Positions 41,943 to 49,902 of a stretch of DNA of 64,000 nucleotides are shown here, one piece after another. The stretch covers positions 496,001 through 560,000 of the forward strand of contig NZ_JACCBF010000001.1 of NCBI RefSeq assembly GCF_013409625.1, in the 5' to 3' direction. Every line of letters starts with the position of its first letter. Position 1 is the first letter of the stretch. A model generated the notes under the pieces. The model did not search any database, had not been told where the DNA came from, and worked only from the letters and a program-made list of their open reading frames with translations. Position numbers and translations under genes: made by a program. Source of the stretch: Nocardioides kongjuensis. GTDB lineage: Bacteria > Actinomycetota > Actinomycetes > Propionibacteriales > Nocardioidaceae.

Positions 41943-43223
41943 ATGCGGGCCGTGCCCCTGCTCCGTCGGGCCGCAGTCCCGCTCCTGCTCTGGGCGGTCG
42001 CTGCGGCGTACTGCTGGTGGCGGGTCCCCGCAGCCGCCCGCGACCGGATCTGGGCCGAGGACGGTGCCGTCTTCCTGAACGGCAGCCTGTCCGGCGCGCC
42101 ACCGTGGCGGCCGTACGACGGCTACCTGCACGTCGTTCCTCGTCTGGTGACCGATGCGATCGCCCTGGTCGTGCCCGCCGGGCGGTGGGACATCGCGATC
42201 ACCCTCGCTGCGGTCGCGCTCGTCGCTCTGGTCTGCGCACTGACCTGGCTCCTCACCGCGGACGTGATCGAGCGACCGTGGGTGCGCGCTGTGGTCGCCC
42301 TCGCCCCGGTCCTGCTGCCGGCCGGCGCGACCGAGGCGCTCGGAAACCTCGCGAACCTGCACGGTTTCGGGCTGTGGCTGGCCTTCTGGTTGGTGCTGCA
42401 CCGACCGGCGAGCCGCGCTGCAGCGATCGCCTGGGCCGTCGCAGGCCTGCTGGTCGGCCTGACCGAGGTGGCCGTCGTCCTGCTGGTCCCGCTGATGGTC
42501 CTGGGTTGGCGAGACCGGCTGCGCTGGATCCCGCGCGCCGGACTCATCACCGGAGCGCTTGCCCAGCTCCTCGCGACGCTGCTGCAGCCGCGCCCTGACA
42601 AGGGTGATGCCGCCTTCTCGCTCATCGACCTGGTCGCGGGGTACGCCGGCCACGCCGGTGGGGCAGCATGGACGGACGACGGCGGGCTCGCGGGCCTGCT
42701 GGTCGACCTCGTGGGACCCGTCGGTCTGGTCGTGCTCCTGCTGCCGGCTCTCGTCGCGGCCGGCCTGGCGCTCCGGGGTGGCGGGCCCGGCGTCCGCGCT
42801 GCAGCCCTCGGCCTGATGGTCGGGTCCGTCCTGCTCTGGACCGCCAGCATCGCCGCCAACGGCTACCCGATGGTGTTCGCCGGCTGGAGTGGAGACCAGT
42901 GGCGCGCTGGCGGAGTGCTCCGGTACGGCGCCAGCTCGGGGCTGTACCTGTTCGCGGTCCCCCTCGTCGTGCTCGACCTGGCGCGGTCCCGCAACCAGCG
43001 CGTCGTGGCGGCCGGTGCCGCACTGCTGGTACTGGCTGCTTCGCTTCTCGCTGCGCGACCTGCGACGGTGGCCCGCGAGCAGGGGCCGCCGTGGCCGGCG
43101 ACCGCGGAGCTGGTCGAGCGCTGCTCAGCTGCTGCGGGCACTGCTCCCCGCGAGATCGCCGTCCAGATCGCGCCGGATCTCCCCGGTTGGCGGGTCGTGC
43201 TGCCCTGCGACCGCGTCCGGTAG
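41943..43223 (+). CDS. Polytopic membrane protein of unknown function
   Basis: This 426-residue protein has about ten membrane segments. After the first helix comes an exposed loop with W-A-E-D-G-A-V-F-L and Y-D-G-Y-L-H-V-V-P-R, where the acidic residues resemble the first-loop catalytic site of GT-C glycosyltransferases, which use polyprenyl-phosphate sugars. This suggests a GT-C-like role, but no family-specific match can be claimed. It begins four bases after the CNNM stop, at the point where the conserved gene series is broken, so it may be read from the same transcript. Confidence 0.65.
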   Translation: MRAVPLLRRAAVPLLLWAVAAAYCWWRVPAAARDRIWAEDGAVFLNGSLSGAPPWRPYDGYLHVVPRLVTDAIALVVPAGRWDIAITLAAVALVALVCALTWLLTADVIERPWVRAVVALAPVLLPAGATEALGNLANLHGFGLWLAFWLVLHRPASRAAAIAWAVAGLLVGLTEVAVVLLVPLMVLGWRDRLRWIPRAGLITGALAQLLATLLQPRPDKGDAAFSLIDLVAGYAGHAGGAAWTDDGGLAGLLVDLVGPVGLVVLLLPALVAAGLALRGGGPGVRAAALGLMVGSVLLWTASIAANGYPMVFAGWSGDQWRAGGVLRYGASSGLYLFAVPLVVLDLARSRNQRVVAAGAALLVLAASLLAARPATVAREQGPPWPATAELVERCSAAAGTAPREIAVQIAPDLPGWRVVLPCDRVR

Positions 43224-43236
43224 CCGCGCGCAGCGC

Positions 43237-44181
43237 TCAGCCGAGCAACGCCCAGGGGTCCTCGCGCCTCCACACGCTCGGGAAGTGCAGCCCGACGCCC
43301 TGGTGCCCGGCGAGCCGGGTGAGCACGTCCATCGTCGCGTCCAGGTCGTCGCCGAGGTAGGGCAGCGCGCGCAGCGGCTTGTCCAACGGGCGGAAGAAGT
43401 CGTCCCAGTGGATCAGCACGACCTGCCGGGCGCCGACGGTCTCGACCGTCTCCGCCCAGTACTGCTCGATGTACGCCCGGTCCTGCACGCCCAGCTGGCC
43501 GATGCCGAGGTAGGCGACCTCGGCACGGTGCCCCGCGAGCGCCCCGGGGCGGAACCCGGCGCTGCCCTGGACCAGTGCGGTGCGGCCGCTGTCGTGCTCG
43601 ACCAGGATCGACCAGGCCTCGCCGCAGCGGTACGCCTCGGTCCTGACCGGCGGAACGACGGGCGCGGTGATCGTCCCCGGGTACCTGTCCGGCGGGCAGT
43701 GCTCGCCCTCGACCCAGGTCAGCCGGAAGCCGCCCACCCTCATCGGCGCACCGGGGACGACGACCTCGACCTGCTCGTCGGGAAGTCCGCCGCCCTGGCC
43801 GACCTGGGCGACCGACGTACCTCCGACGAGACGCGCGCCGGTCCGCTGCGCGACGACGGCGGAGTCCATGACGTGGTCGAAGTGGGTGTGCACCGGCGCC
43901 ACCACGTCGACCCGGTCGATCCCGGCCCGGGCCAGGGTGGCGTCGATCCGCGCCTCGTCGGGAGCGATCGTGCCGAGTGCGACGCGGCGGAGCGAGGGAC
44001 GCGAGAAGAAGCCGTCGGTGAGCACGGCCGTGCTTCCGTCGTCGATCAGCAGGCTGGCGACGCCGAGGAAGGTCACCCCGACCCCGTCACCCTGCTCACG
44101 GGTCGACCGGGGGAGCCCGAACCGGTCGGCGTACCGACCGATCTCGGGGCGGCCGAGCCGCAACCGCAGGCCCAGTGCCAC
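43237..44181 (-). CDS. Metallo-beta-lactamase superfamily hydrolase (UlaG-like)
   Basis: This 314-residue protein has a V-H-T-H-F-D-H metal motif (about 99-105), the N-terminal L-G-V-A-S-L-L-I-D-D strand pair and a C-terminal I-H-W-D-D-F-F segment near 255 like that of UlaG-type lactonases/phosphodiesterases. An N-terminal extension of about 35 residues precedes the core. It starts at GTG 44179-44181. The substrate is not evident. The DUF1330 gene 12 bases upstream on the same strand is probably in the same operon. Confidence 0.78.
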   Translation of the reverse strand: MALGLRLRLGRPEIGRYADRFGLPRSTREQGDGVGVTFLGVASLLIDDGSTAVLTDGFFSRPSLRRVALGTIAPDEARIDATLARAGIDRVDVVAPVHTHFDHVMDSAVVAQRTGARLVGGTSVAQVGQGGGLPDEQVEVVVPGAPMRVGGFRLTWVEGEHCPPDRYPGTITAPVVPPVRTEAYRCGEAWSILVEHDSGRTALVQGSAGFRPGALAGHRAEVAYLGIGQLGVQDRAYIEQYWAETVETVGARQVVLIHWDDFFRPLDKPLRALPYLGDDLDATMDVLTRLAGHQGVGLHFPSVWRREDPWALLG

Positions 44182-44193
44182 GTCCCGGCCGCC

Positions 44194-44481
44194 TCAGGCG
44201 CCCGGGACGATCCGGATGTCGCGCTCGGCGCCGTCGCCGAGGGCGGCCAGGGCCTCCTGGTAGGCCGGCGTGTCGTGGGCGGCGACCGCGGCCTCGACGC
44301 TGTCGAACTCGATGACCACGACCCGCTCCTGGAGGCCGGCCTCGTAGACCTGCTCGGGCAGGCCGCGGGCGAGGAACCGGCCGCCGGCGTCGATCAGGGC
44401 CGGGGCAGCCAGGGCCGCGTAGGCCGCCATCTTCTCGTTGTCGCGAACGGCGCGGTAGTTGCTGATCCAGTAGGCAGGCAT
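44194..44481 (-). CDS. DUF1330 domain protein
   Basis: This 95-residue protein has the dimeric ferredoxin-like alpha+beta fold family pattern: Y-W-I-S-N-Y-R near the N-terminus, G-G-R-F-L-A-R-G in the middle, V-V-V-I-E-F-D-S-V-E-A-A and the helix Y-Q-E-A-L. The family is uncharacterised enzymatically; relatives in the same superfamily are small monooxygenase- or dehydratase-like proteins. The gene is divergent from the APC permease and upstream of the UlaG-like hydrolase. Confidence 0.85.
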   Translation of the reverse strand: MPAYWISNYRAVRDNEKMAAYAALAAPALIDAGGRFLARGLPEQVYEAGLQERVVVIEFDSVEAAVAAHDTPAYQEALAALGDGAERDIRIVPGA

Positions 44482-44564
44482 GCCGCCATCCTGCCGCAGC
44501 GTCGGCGGCCGCGCGGCACGGGGCAGGTCGGAGCGCGTCCGGTGGGTGGGACGCCCGTTGACCT

Positions 44565-44582
44565 TGACTGACCGTTCAGTCA
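44565..44582 (+). promoter_or_regulatory. TetR-type palindromic operator upstream of the APC permease
   Basis: TGACTGA-CCGT-TCAGTCA is a perfect 7-4-7 dyad of the length and core (ACTGACCG) typical for TetR-family repressors. A TTGACC -35-like hexamer abuts it (44558-44563), so binding would occlude the promoter. It lies 46 bases before the permease ATG. No TetR-type gene is in the window. Confidence 0.7.
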
Positions 44583-44628
44583 CCGTGGTCGGCGTCACAT
44601 TTGTACGTTGTTCAAAGTCGAGGTTGCG

Positions 44629-46017
44629 ATGACCGCTGTGTCCCCCTCCGAGCCCGTCGACCCGGTCGAGCTCACCGCGCCGGTCGCCGGCCTGACGCCC
44701 GTCCTCGGCCTCAAGGCGGCGATCCTGCTCACCATCTCGTGCATCACCCCGGCATCGAGCCTGTTCATCATCGTGCCGACCCTGCTGGCCTCCCAGGGCT
44801 CGGGCGTGGTGCTGACGATCCTCGCCGGCGTCCTCGTGTCGGTCGGCGTCGGTGCCTGCTACGCCGAGCTGGGCACGCGCACGCCCAGCTCCGGCGGCGA
44901 GTACGCGATGGTCACCCACACGCTCGGGCGCCGCCTGGGCTGGCTGACCTTCGTGCTGACCTGCGCGACGCTCGTCGTCATCCCGCCGGTGATCGCCCTG
45001 GGCACCGCCGACTACCTCGCGCCGGTCCTCAGCCTCGACCGGGCGACCACGGGCGCCGTCGTCATGCTGGTCGCCACCGCCACCGCGGTGCTCGACATCA
45101 AGGCGAACGCGATCGTCACCAGCGCCTTCCTCGCCATCGAGACCGTCGCCGCCGCGGTCGTCGCCTACCTCGGCTTCACGCACAGCGAGCGCAGCGTCAG
45201 CACGTTGTGGCACCCGCAGGCGCTCGACAGCGCCGGGAACCTCGCACCCTTCTCCCTCGGCATCCTCCTCTCCGGCCTCGCCGTGGCCATGTTCGTCGCG
45301 AACGGCTTCGGCACCGCGTCCTACCTGGCCGAGGAGATCATCGACCCCCGACGCAACGTCGCCCGTGCCGTGTTCGGCTCGCTGTTCATCGGGTCGCTGA
45401 TCATCGTGGTCCCCACGGCGGCGACCGTGCTCGGCGTCGCGGACCTGCACGACCTCGCGACCGGCACCTTCCCCGACTTCGTGACCGCCTGGGGTGGCTC
45501 CCGCGTCTCCGCCGCGATCAGCGTCGGCATCGCCGTCGCGATCCTCAACGCAGTGATCGTGATGGTCCTCCAGAACGGCCGCGTCATCTACGCCTCCGCA
45601 CGCGACCGGGCCTGGCCCGACGTCGTCAACAAGCGACTCAGCCGCCTGCACCCGCGGTTCAACTCGCCGGCCGCCGCCACCCTCGTGATCAGCCTGCCCG
45701 GAGCCGTGCTCGCCTACCTGGTCGACATCGAGTCGCTGCTCGGCGTCACCTCGGTGACCGTCTCCGCTGTCTACCTGCTCCTCGCGTTCGCCGGCCTCGC
45801 GGTCCGTCGTACGCCGCACGCCGGCTGGCGGATGCCGCTGTGGCCGCTGCCGTCGGTGCTCGTGATCCTGGGCGTCGGCTACGCGCTGCTCGAGTCCGCA
45901 CGTGCCGACCTGGTCATCGTCGGCGGCATCGTGCTCGCCGCCCTCGTCTACGACCAGCTCTACCTGCAGCCGCGCCGCGACACCCACTTCGTCGTCGACG
46001 CCAAGGAGGACCGGTGA
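44629..46017 (+). CDS. APC superfamily amino acid/amine permease
   Basis: This 462-residue transporter has about 12 membrane segments. The N-terminal helix (L-G-L-K-A-A-I-L-L-T-I-S-C-I-T-P) and the P-S-S-G-G-E-Y-A-M-V loop are characteristic of the APC family, as is N-G-F-G-T-A-S-Y-L-A-E-E in the middle. It imports an amino acid or amine. The ATG at 44629 was chosen over an in-frame TTG at 44608; a GAGGTT site precedes it. The stop overlaps the amidohydrolase GTG (GTGA), so the pair is co-translated. Confidence 0.87.
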   Translation: MTAVSPSEPVDPVELTAPVAGLTPVLGLKAAILLTISCITPASSLFIIVPTLLASQGSGVVLTILAGVLVSVGVGACYAELGTRTPSSGGEYAMVTHTLGRRLGWLTFVLTCATLVVIPPVIALGTADYLAPVLSLDRATTGAVVMLVATATAVLDIKANAIVTSAFLAIETVAAAVVAYLGFTHSERSVSTLWHPQALDSAGNLAPFSLGILLSGLAVAMFVANGFGTASYLAEEIIDPRRNVARAVFGSLFIGSLIIVVPTAATVLGVADLHDLATGTFPDFVTAWGGSRVSAAISVGIAVAILNAVIVMVLQNGRVIYASARDRAWPDVVNKRLSRLHPRFNSPAAATLVISLPGAVLAYLVDIESLLGVTSVTVSAVYLLLAFAGLAVRRTPHAGWRMPLWPLPSVLVILGVGYALLESARADLVIVGGIVLAALVYDQLYLQPRRDTHFVVDAKEDR

Positions 46018-47642
46018 GCGTCGACACCCTGCTCACCGGCGGCATCGTGCGGCCCCTCGCGGGCGAGCGCGAGGTCGTCGACAGCATCGCCCTCGCCGGC
46101 GACCGGATCGCGTGGGTCGGCGACCTCGTCGACGCCCCGGACGACGTACGCCGTGCGGCCCGGAGGGTGGACCTCGCCGGCTGCACCGTCCTGCCCGGCT
46201 TCGTCGACGCGCACAACCACGTGCGGCTCGGTTCCGACGCCGCCTGCGCGCAGCTGGCCGGTGCCGAGACGCTCGACGAGGTCGCGGCTCGGCTCCACGA
46301 CTGGTGCGCGGCCAACCCCGGCGACGGTTGGGTGGAGGGCGAGGGCTACGGGTACGCCGGGCTCGCGGACGGCGCCCACCCGACCGCCGCGATGCTCGAC
46401 GCCATCGTCGCGGACCGGCCGGCCGCCGTCTTCAGCTACGACGTCCACACGCTGTGGCTCAACACCGCCGGTCTCGCGGCGCTGGGCGTCACCGGGGCCG
46501 ACCAGCCGTTCGGCACGGCCGAGCTCGACGACGACGGCAGGCCGACCGGCTTCGTCGCCGACTTCGCGGTCAAGGGACTGGCTCGCGCCGGCATGCGCGC
46601 CCTCAAGGAGCGGGGCCTGCCGTGGGCGAGCACGGAGCGTCAGTACGAGCGCCTGCTGTCCAGCCTCGACCTCGCCGTCGCCAGCGGCATCACCACCGTC
46701 GTCGAGCCGCAGAACTCGCCCGACGACCTCGCCCTGTTCCAGCGAGCCCGTGACGAGGGCCGGCTCGGGCCACGCCTGGTGCTCGCGATGTTCCACCCGC
46801 CCACCACGACCGATGCGGACCGGGCCGAGTTCAAGGCCCTCGCGACGGAGTTCGCCGACGACCGGATCCGGGTGGGTCCGCTCAAGCTCTACATCGACGA
46901 CGTCGTCGAGCCGCACACCGCGGCGCTGCACGAGCCGTACGCCAACGAGCCCTCGACCCGCGGGCGCACGTACTACGCCCCGGAGGTCTTCGCGGACCTG
47001 GTCACCCGGCTCGACGCCGACGGCTTCCAGCTGTTCGTGCACGCCACCGGCGACCGCGGCATCACGACGGTCCTCGACGCGGTCGAGGCGGCCCGCACGG
47101 CCAACGGCCCCAGGGACGCACGCCACCAGGTCGTCCACGTCGAGTGCCTGCGTCGCGCCGACCTGCCTCGTTTCGCGGAGCTGGGCGTGGTCGCGTGCAT
47201 GCAGCCGCGCCACGCCAGCCCCGAGATCGCCGGGCCCGGTCATGCCTGGGCCGAGGCCGTCGGCGAGGGGCGCTGGCACCAGGCGTGGCCGCTGCGCTCG
47301 CTGCAGGAGCACGGAGCCGTGCTTGCCTTCTCCAGTGACTGGAACGTCGCCGAGATGGAGCCGATGATCGGCGTCCAGTGCGCCGTCACGCGGGCCCCGC
47401 TCGACGGTGGTGCGCCCTGGCAGCCCGAGGAGGCCGTCACCGTGGACGACGCGATCCGCGGGTACACCATCGGCAGCGCGGCCTCCGTGCACGCCGAGGA
47501 CGACCGCGGCACCCTCGAGCCCGGCAAGCTGGCCGACCTCGTCGTCCTCGACCGCGATCCGTACGACGTCGCGCCGGCCAAGCTCGCCACCGTCGCCGTG
47601 CGCGAGACCTGGGTGGCGGGGGAGCCGGTCCACCGGGCCTGA
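46014..47642 (+). CDS. YtcJ-like metal-dependent amidohydrolase
   Basis: This 542-residue amidohydrolase-superfamily protein has metal and active-site positions in D-A-H-N-H (about 64-68), the lysine in L-K-L-Y-I-D-D near 294, H-A-T-G-D-R near 343, V-V-H-V-E near 376 and F-S-S-D-W near 442. It is one residue shorter than the paralogue at 10906 and also follows a permease, but that permease belongs to a different family (APC versus NCS1). The reaction is probably hydrolysis of an imported amide; the compound is unknown. It starts at GTG 46014 overlapping the permease stop. Confidence 0.85.
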   Translation: MSVDTLLTGGIVRPLAGEREVVDSIALAGDRIAWVGDLVDAPDDVRRAARRVDLAGCTVLPGFVDAHNHVRLGSDAACAQLAGAETLDEVAARLHDWCAANPGDGWVEGEGYGYAGLADGAHPTAAMLDAIVADRPAAVFSYDVHTLWLNTAGLAALGVTGADQPFGTAELDDDGRPTGFVADFAVKGLARAGMRALKERGLPWASTERQYERLLSSLDLAVASGITTVVEPQNSPDDLALFQRARDEGRLGPRLVLAMFHPPTTTDADRAEFKALATEFADDRIRVGPLKLYIDDVVEPHTAALHEPYANEPSTRGRTYYAPEVFADLVTRLDADGFQLFVHATGDRGITTVLDAVEAARTANGPRDARHQVVHVECLRRADLPRFAELGVVACMQPRHASPEIAGPGHAWAEAVGEGRWHQAWPLRSLQEHGAVLAFSSDWNVAEMEPMIGVQCAVTRAPLDGGAPWQPEEAVTVDDAIRGYTIGSAASVHAEDDRGTLEPGKLADLVVLDRDPYDVAPAKLATVAVRETWVAGEPVHRA

Positions 47643-47680
47643 CCGGAACGGGGAGATCGGGCTCTGGGAGGATCGTGCCC

Positions 47681-48025
47681 ATGCCCGACCTCTCCACCGA
47701 GGACCAGAAGCTCGTCACCCTCGCCCGTGCCACGCGGGCCCGCATCCAGGCCGCGGAGGGCGCCGCCGTCCGCGACACCGACGGCCGCACGTACGCCGCC
47801 GCCACCGTCGACCTGCCCTCCCTGCAGCTGACCGCGGTCCAGGCCGTCGTCGCGATGGCCGTAGCCTCGGGCTCGACCGGCGTCGACGCGTGCGTCGTGC
47901 TCGGCGACGCGCAGGACCTCACCGAGCCCGATGCCGCCGTGCTCGGCGACTTCTCCGGCGCGAGCGGGGTCGTCGTCCACCTCGGTGACGCCCGCGGCAC
48001 CATCTCCGCCACCGTCTCGCCCTGA
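47681..48025 (+). CDS. Cytidine deaminase-like protein lacking the catalytic zinc motifs
   Basis: This 114-residue protein is the actinobacterial gene usually annotated cytidine deaminase and found between the CNNM gene and era. The fold is suggested by the spacing of A-A-V-R-D-T-D-G-R-T-Y-A-A-A-T-V and T-A-V-Q-A-V-V-A-M-A-V-A-S-G. However, the H-A-E and P-C-x-x-C zinc-binding and proton-shuttle motifs are absent, being replaced by L-T-A-V-Q and F-S-G-A-S. It is therefore unlikely to deaminate cytidine and may be a binding or structural derivative. A GGGAGGATC site precedes the ATG. Confidence 0.75.
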   Translation: MPDLSTEDQKLVTLARATRARIQAAEGAAVRDTDGRTYAAATVDLPSLQLTAVQAVVAMAVASGSTGVDACVVLGDAQDLTEPDAAVLGDFSGASGVVVHLGDARGTISATVSP

Positions 48026-48047
48026 CCTGACGCCAACCTGGACGAGA

Positions 48048-48119
48048 AAACTCGCGCTTGGACGAGGATGCTTCATCGTCCCAGCGCGAGTTTCACCGGC
48101 CGACCGGTGAAACTCGCGC
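48048..48119. repeat. Composite palindromic repeat, family A, copy 2
   Basis: AAACTCGCGCT (48048-48058) pairs with AGCGCGAGTTT (48083-48093), extended after one mismatch by GGACGA/TCGTCC. The right arm is at the same time the left arm of a second dyad, GCGCGAGTTTCACCGG (48084-48099) with CCGGTGAAACTCGCGC (48104-48119). The two hairpins exclude each other. Sequence order and core motifs match the repeat at 22537-22650. It lies 22 bases after the CDA-like stop and just upstream of the ABC operon control region. Confidence 0.85.
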
Positions 48120-48125
48120 GCCGGC

Positions 48126-48141
48126 CATGACAGATGTCATG
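48126..48141. promoter_or_regulatory. Perfect 7-2-7 dyad upstream of the ABC/two-component operon
   Basis: CATGACA-GA-TGTCATG is a perfect palindrome 58 bases before the ABC ATPase start. The operon encodes its own NarL-type response regulator (51035), whose dimers bind such short dyads, so autoregulation is the likely use. Confidence 0.65.
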
Positions 48142-48199
48142 CCCGGGTCGTGACGCCTGCCAGAGGCACCGGGCCCCGCCGCCGACGAGGCTGGGGGAC

Positions 48200-49108
48200 A
48201 TGACGACGACCACGAACCTGCTGGCAGTCCGGCTGGCCGGGGTGACCAAGGACTTCGGCCGGGTGCAGGCGGTGCGGGGCATCGACCTCGAGCTGCACCC
48301 GGGCGAGATCGTGGCCTTCCTCGGCCCGAACGGGGCCGGCAAGACCACGACGATCGACATGGTGCTCGGCCTGAGCCGGCCCACCACCGGCACCGTCGAG
48401 GTCCTCGGCCTCGAGCCGCGCAAGGCGATCGCCCGCGGCCTGGTGTCGGCGGTGATGCAGACCGGCGGCCTGCTCAAGGACCTCACCGTGCGCGAGACGG
48501 TCGCCTACACGGCCAGCCTGTTCGCCGACACGCGTCCGGTCGACGAGGTGCTCGAGCGGGCGGGGATCAGCGGCATCGCCGACCGGCGGGTCGGGAAGTG
48601 CTCGGGCGGCGAGCAGCAGCGGCTCCGGTTCGCGATGGCGCTGCTGTCGGACCCGGCACTGCTGCTGCTCGACGAGCCGACCACGGGCATGGACGTCGAG
48701 GGCCGCCGCTCCTTCTGGAGCGCGATCCGCGCGGACGCCGCCACGGGCCGCACGGTCATGTTCGCGACGCACTACCTCGAGGAGGCCGACCAGTACGCCG
48801 ACCGGATCGTCCTCATCAGCAAGGGCCGGGTCGTCGCCGACGGCACCGGTCCGCAGATCCGCGCGCTCGCCTCGGGCCGCACGATCCGCGCCTGGCTGCC
48901 CGGCGCCGACGAGACCGCCGTCGCCGCGATCACCGCGCTCGGCGGCGTCGACCACGTCGACCTGCGCGGCGAGTCGGTGACGATCCACGCCAAGGACTCC
49001 GACTCGGTCGCCCGCTACCTGTTGACCGAGACCGACGCCCGCGACGTCGAGATCACCGCCCAGGGCATCGAAGAGGCCTTCCTCAGCCTGACAGGAGACA
49101 ACGCATGA
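48200..49108 (+). CDS. ABC transporter ATP-binding protein
   Basis: This 302-residue ATPase has Walker A G-P-N-G-A-G-K-T-T (about 44-52), Q-loop in V-M-Q-T-G-G, signature C-S-G-G-E-Q-Q-R (about 139-146), Walker B L-L-L-L-D-E-P-T-T (about 156-164) and the H-loop A-T-H-Y. A C-terminal extension of about 80 residues is typical of drug/lipid exporters of the DrrA/NodI type. The start ATG follows GGGGGAC. It is the first of four overlapping genes: ATPase, permease, histidine kinase, response regulator. Confidence 0.95.
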   Translation: MTTTTNLLAVRLAGVTKDFGRVQAVRGIDLELHPGEIVAFLGPNGAGKTTTIDMVLGLSRPTTGTVEVLGLEPRKAIARGLVSAVMQTGGLLKDLTVRETVAYTASLFADTRPVDEVLERAGISGIADRRVGKCSGGEQQRLRFAMALLSDPALLLLDEPTTGMDVEGRRSFWSAIRADAATGRTVMFATHYLEEADQYADRIVLISKGRVVADGTGPQIRALASGRTIRAWLPGADETAVAAITALGGVDHVDLRGESVTIHAKDSDSVARYLLTETDARDVEITAQGIEEAFLSLTGDNA

Positions 49109-49902
49109 GCACGAGCGCCACCACCGCCACCATCGACCCGGCCACCCGCCGGGTCCCGCCGCTGGGAGGCTTCAACACCACCGTGCTGCGCATCGAGCTG
49201 CGCCGCATGCTGCGCAACCGCCGCACCATCGTCTTCACGCTGCTCTTCCCCGGGGCGATGTTCCTCGCCTTCGGCGGCCAGCACGGCTGGCAGGACAAGG
49301 TCGGCGACGGCAACGTCGCGGCGTACATCCTCGCCTCGATGGCGCTCTACGGCTCCGCCCTCACCGCAGCCGCCGGGGGCTCGATGGTCGCCCTCGAGCG
49401 TTCCCTCGGCTGGTCGCGCCAGCTGCGTCTCACCCCGCTCAACCCGGTCGTCTACATCCTGATGAAGGCGCTCGTCGCGCTGGTCATGGGCGGCCTCGCC
49501 ATCGCCGCGGTCAACCTGGTGGGCATCGTCCAGGGCAAGGCGCAGATGCCGACCCACGTGTGGATCGAGTGCGCCGTCGTCACGCTCTTCTGCACCCTGA
49601 CCTTCGCCGCCCTCGGCGTCTTCATCGGCTACGTGGTCCCCGGCGAGAACGCCATGCAGATCCTCGGTCCCGGCCTCGCCCTCCTCTCGTTCCTCGGTGG
49701 GGTCTTCGTCCCGCTCGACAACTATGCGGAGACGGTGCGACAGATCGCCTACTGGACCCCGATGTACGGCGTCGCCGAGATCGCCCGCTGGCCGCTCACC
49801 CACGAGCTGCCGTGGTACGCCGTCCTCAACGCGGTCGCCTGGTTCGCGATCTTCGTGGCCGGCGCCGCGTGGCGGATGAGCAAGGACACCGCACGCGTCT
49901 GA
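49105..49902 (+). CDS. ABC-2 type transporter permease
   Basis: This 265-residue membrane protein has six predicted helices of the ABC2 type. The conserved first region is V-L-R-I-E-L-R-R-M-L-R-N-R-R-T-I-V-F and the end of the domain has L-S-F-L-G-G-V-F-V-P-L and Y-W-T-P-M-Y-G-V. The start overlaps the ATPase stop (ATGA) and the end overlaps the kinase start by one base (TGATG). With the ATPase it forms an exporter, likely for a drug or an envelope-stressing compound sensed by the downstream kinase. Confidence 0.93.
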   Translation: MSTSATTATIDPATRRVPPLGGFNTTVLRIELRRMLRNRRTIVFTLLFPGAMFLAFGGQHGWQDKVGDGNVAAYILASMALYGSALTAAAGGSMVALERSLGWSRQLRLTPLNPVVYILMKALVALVMGGLAIAAVNLVGIVQGKAQMPTHVWIECAVVTLFCTLTFAALGVFIGYVVPGENAMQILGPGLALLSFLGGVFVPLDNYAETVRQIAYWTPMYGVAEIARWPLTHELPWYAVLNAVAWFAIFVAGAAWRMSKDTARV

